Source of the DNA: Cognatishimia activa
GTDB lineage: Bacteria > Pseudomonadota > Alphaproteobacteria > Rhodobacterales > Rhodobacteraceae
Length of the DNA: 64,000 nucleotides
Direction of reading: 5' to 3'
Assembly (NCBI RefSeq): GCF_017798205.1
Contig: NZ_CP060010.1
Span: forward strand, 868,001-932,000
The position numbers and the translations under genes are program-made. Below, piece by piece: positions 62,159 through 64,000 of the stretch; the stretch's first letter is position 1; every line of letters begins with the position of its first letter. The notes under the pieces are model-generated. The model did not search any database. It was not told the DNA's origin and was given only the letters and a program-made list of their open reading frames with translations.

Positions 62159-62397
62159 ATAACCAGTTTTGGTTAATTGGTTTTATAACGGTGGCGCTAA
62201 TGGAACTTATGAAGTTTCTTGGAATAGTTCAGTTTCAACAACACTTTAGTTTCAGCCGACTGTGTTTGGCAATGCATAAACCCCGCGGTTAACGGTACGA
62301 AGAGTCCAAATTTAAGTCTTCGCGCAAGTAGCGAAAGTCAGCTTTCCGCCCTTACCGATCCTCTGAGCAGCCTCATCTGACTGGTCCAGTTTGATTG

Positions 62398-63249
62398 TTA
62401 GTGCATCGTTGGCCTCTGATCCATCTGTATGATGGTTTCCGGCGCCTGTGGTCTGTAACCCAATGCGCTGTGGGGCCTCTTCGTGTTGTAGTGCTTCCTC
62501 CATTCTTCGATCAGTATTTGAGCTTCACGCAGGCTGTAGAATACCTCGCCATTGAGAAGTTCATCTAGCATCCGCCCGTTGAAGCTTTCACAGTATCCAT
62601 TTTCCCAAGGTGATCCCGGTTCAATGTAAGCTGTCTTTGTGCCTACGGCAGTTATCCAATTCCTAACGGCCTTTGCGACGAACTCTGGGCCATTGTCGGA
62701 ACGTATGAATGCTGGTGGTCCACGCAGGATGAACAGATCCGTCAGGGCGTCGATGACATCTGCAGAGTTCAATTTGCGCTGCACCTTGATAGCCAAGCAT
62801 TCACGGCTGTGCTCATCAAGAATGTGCAGCGTGCGAAAGACCTTGCCATCATCTGTCCGGCAATGAACGAAGTCATAGGACCAGACATGGTTACGGTATT
62901 CCGGCCGCAGCCTTACGCATGAGCCGTTATTCAGCCAGAGCCGACCCTTCTTTGGTTGTTTAGCTGGAACCTTAAGCCCCTCTCGTCGCCATAGTCGTTC
63001 AACACGACCATCGCTGACTGACCAACCGGCTTCTCTTAACAAAGCGGCAATCCGACGATACCCGTATCGACCAAACTGACGAGCCAGCTCAATCATATCC
63101 GCAACCAGTCTGTATTCATCTGGGCGACCTCGGGGAACATGCCTTTGTGTCAAACGATGTTGTCCCAGTACGCGGCATGCTCAGCGCTCAGAGACCTTGA
63201 ACTGGCTGCGCACGTGATCAATGCAGGCCCGGCGACGAGCGGGGCTCAG
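62398..63249 (-). pseudogene. IS3-family transposase OrfB, broken by a nonsense codon
   Basis: The integrase core is intact: the three DDE positions lie in WSYDFVHC, RSDNGPEFV and NGYCESFNG, and the C-terminus YNTKRPHSALGYRP is typical. Upstream, the frame reads PARRRACIDHVRSQFKVSER, then TGA (63181-63183) where relatives continue SERRACRVLGQHR; the frame resumes ACRVLGQHRLTQRHVP. Only a fragment from a TTG at 63153 could be made without readthrough. Confidence 0.85.
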
Positions 63250-63563
63250 AAGTTTCCCCGTGCAGCTTCCTTCAGGATCAATTTGTCCAACGTCAAATCC
63301 GATACGGCTCTTCTGAGCCGCTCATTTTCCTTCTGAAGCCGCTTCAGTTCTTTCAATTGATCTACGCCCATTCCACCCGTCGCCATTGTCGCTCGGACCA
63401 ATGGCGCTCTCAATGGCTCCATTCTTTCGCCAGCGGTAATAGGTTGTTCAACAACACCGATCTGTCTGATCGCATCAAGACGAGACATGCCTTGCCCCAT
63501 AAACACCTCAACTTGCCGTAACTTCGAAACTATCTCTTCTGGCTTCGGTCTCTTGTTTGCCAT
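63246..63563 (-). pseudogene. IS3-family OrfA with scrambled HTH region
   Basis: A 105-residue frame. The ends match IS3 OrfA (KRPKPEEIVSKLRQVEVFMGQGMS; LKELKRLQKENERLRRAVSDLTLDKLILKEAARGNF in outline). The middle does not: after GVVEQ the usual TYYRWRK is found in another frame, implying a lost base followed by about 40 extra bases that restore the frame. The product would lack its recognition helix. Confidence 0.75.
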
Positions 63564-63619
63564 TCTTGGTCCTCCGCTTCCTAAACATAAGGGCGGACCA
63601 GTTCAGTTGGGGAGGCTCA

Positions 63620-63877
63620 GGCCAAGTAGGACAAAAGCATATCACGAGATTCTCGCAAAGCGCGATGAGACACCCTTGATCGTTTGCTCAGCTAAAAATT
63701 GGATTCATATACTAAACGGGCGGAAAACCGACCTTCGCTGCAGGCGCAATCACTTGAAAGGCGATAACCGAAAGCCGACCATCAAAAAAATGCTGCCGGT
63801 ACGTGAGTCCGAAAGTGCGGGTAATCCACACAAAGTCACTTTTCTCATCGTTCCCAACGCTAAATCAGATCATTACA
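63620..63877. other. Gene-free stretch right of the insertion sequence
   Basis: No convincing gene is seen here. It contains decayed-looking sequence (for example AACCGACCTTCGCTGCAGG) of the type frequent between Rhodobacteraceae genes. A longer plus-strand frame crosses it and the IS end and looks spurious. Confidence 0.45.
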
Positions 63878-64000
63878 TTATCGAGCAGGTACCCCCTTTG
63901 GCCTTTGCATGCGCTTTTGGGCCGCAATGCGGAAGGGGGCGTTGGGGCCACCGAACCCGCGATAGCCGTCTACACGCTGGATGATTTCAAAGAAAAACCC
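63878..64000 (-). CDS. C-terminus of a 4-hydroxyphenylpyruvate dioxygenase-like (VOC) protein, partial
   Basis: The last 40 residues of a gene entering from the right edge, with stop TAA at 63878-63880. They read FFFEIIQRVDGYRGFGG and PNAPFRIAAQKR, the typical C-terminal segment of HPPD and of fused sugar-isomerase/HPPD-like proteins such as 3-dehydroshikimate dehydratases. The glutamate of FFEIIQR is the third iron or metal ligand in that family. Which of the two types it is cannot be decided here. Confidence 0.8.
   Translation of the reverse strand, partial: GFFFEIIQRVDGYRGFGGPNAPFRIAAQKRMQRPKGVPAR

Larger units (their letters stand above)
62364..63619 (-). mobile_element. Decayed IS3-family insertion sequence
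   Basis: A 1.26-kb element with orfA and orfB in IS3 order and phase. Imperfect terminal inverted repeats begin TGAGC and share an inner CTGGTCC (62381-62387 on the left; complement at 63595-63601 on the right). The orfB DDE residues survive, but a stop codon interrupts its N-terminal part and orfA is frameshifted. No clear target duplication was found, so the ends may be off by several bases. Confidence 0.82.

Noticed and set aside
62355-63625. Target-site duplication flanking the insertion sequence
   Set aside because: The bases outside either proposed end do not match over three or four positions.
63487-63984. Plus-strand frame spanning the right IS end
   Set aside because: It crosses an inverted repeat end, orfA on the other strand and the HPPD-like fragment; no domain is visible.
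41150-64000. Attachment-site repeat matching the tRNA-Ala 3' end
   Set aside because: I looked for a second copy of the CCCCCTAGGCTCC segment downstream and found none in the window.

Overview
The window looks like a chromosome segment of a marine Roseobacter-group alphaproteobacterium (Rhodobacteraceae). Supporting markers are TrcR (DUF1013), COQ9, a FYDLN-acid protein, an L-malyl-CoA/beta-methylmalyl-CoA lyase of the Rhodobacter Mcl1 type, the DgcN/DgcA pair for D-glutamate, an Irr-type iron box in front of ferritin, and pheS and pheT lying apart. No phage structural genes, CRISPR array or rRNA were seen.

Region 1 (1 to about 41,150) is dense core genome. It runs from the end of recR through a sarcosine-oxidase-like flavoenzyme, TrcR, a secreted RNase T2, a PepSY membrane protein, a COQ9/quinone oxidoreductase pair, rpsU and ferritin. 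Two glutathione transferases flank alanine dehydrogenase with its divergent Lrp regulator, two LysR genes and the channels MscS and MscL. PheT and PheS bracket an ArsR/SRPBCC pair, an amidotransferase, a GFA protein and an arginine-deiminase-like enzyme. An ECF42-type sigma factor with its YciI/DGPF partner, a desaturase, rpmI-rplT and pyruvate kinase follow. Then come N-formylglutamate amidohydrolase, a mutarotase, a D-glutamate operon (dgcN, dgcA, D-amino-acid transaminase), mcl1, a racemase-like protein with Lrp and LysE, accA, and finally tRNA-Ala(GGC) at 41,074-41,149.

Region 2 (about 41,150 to 64,000) is an accessory catabolic island directly 3' of the tRNA, more AT-rich to the eye than the core. 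Its first block (41,556-52,825) is one minus-strand operon: a sugar ABC transporter, two IolE-like TIM-barrel isomerases, two Gfo/Idh/MocA dehydrogenases and a GH43 glycosidase. It faces a LacI regulator across two near-identical palindromic operators. The second block (52,927-62,158) is a divergent regulon. One arm, read leftward, is tctC-tctB-tctA, a small monooxygenase-like protein, a metallo-hydrolase, otnK and otnC, nearly all overlapping or abutting. The other arm is an isopropylmalate/tartrate-dehydrogenase-like enzyme, a Gfo/Idh/MocA dehydrogenase and a GntR regulator. Together they look like uptake and oxidation of an acid sugar or its lactone ending in OtnK/OtnC chemistry; the gene set does not match the described tetronate pathways exactly and is the best candidate here for something new.

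The right end holds a decayed IS3-family element (62,364-63,619), with a nonsense codon in orfB and a scrambled helix-turn-helix in orfA, and the 3' end of a 4-hydroxyphenylpyruvate-dioxygenase-like gene entering from the right edge.
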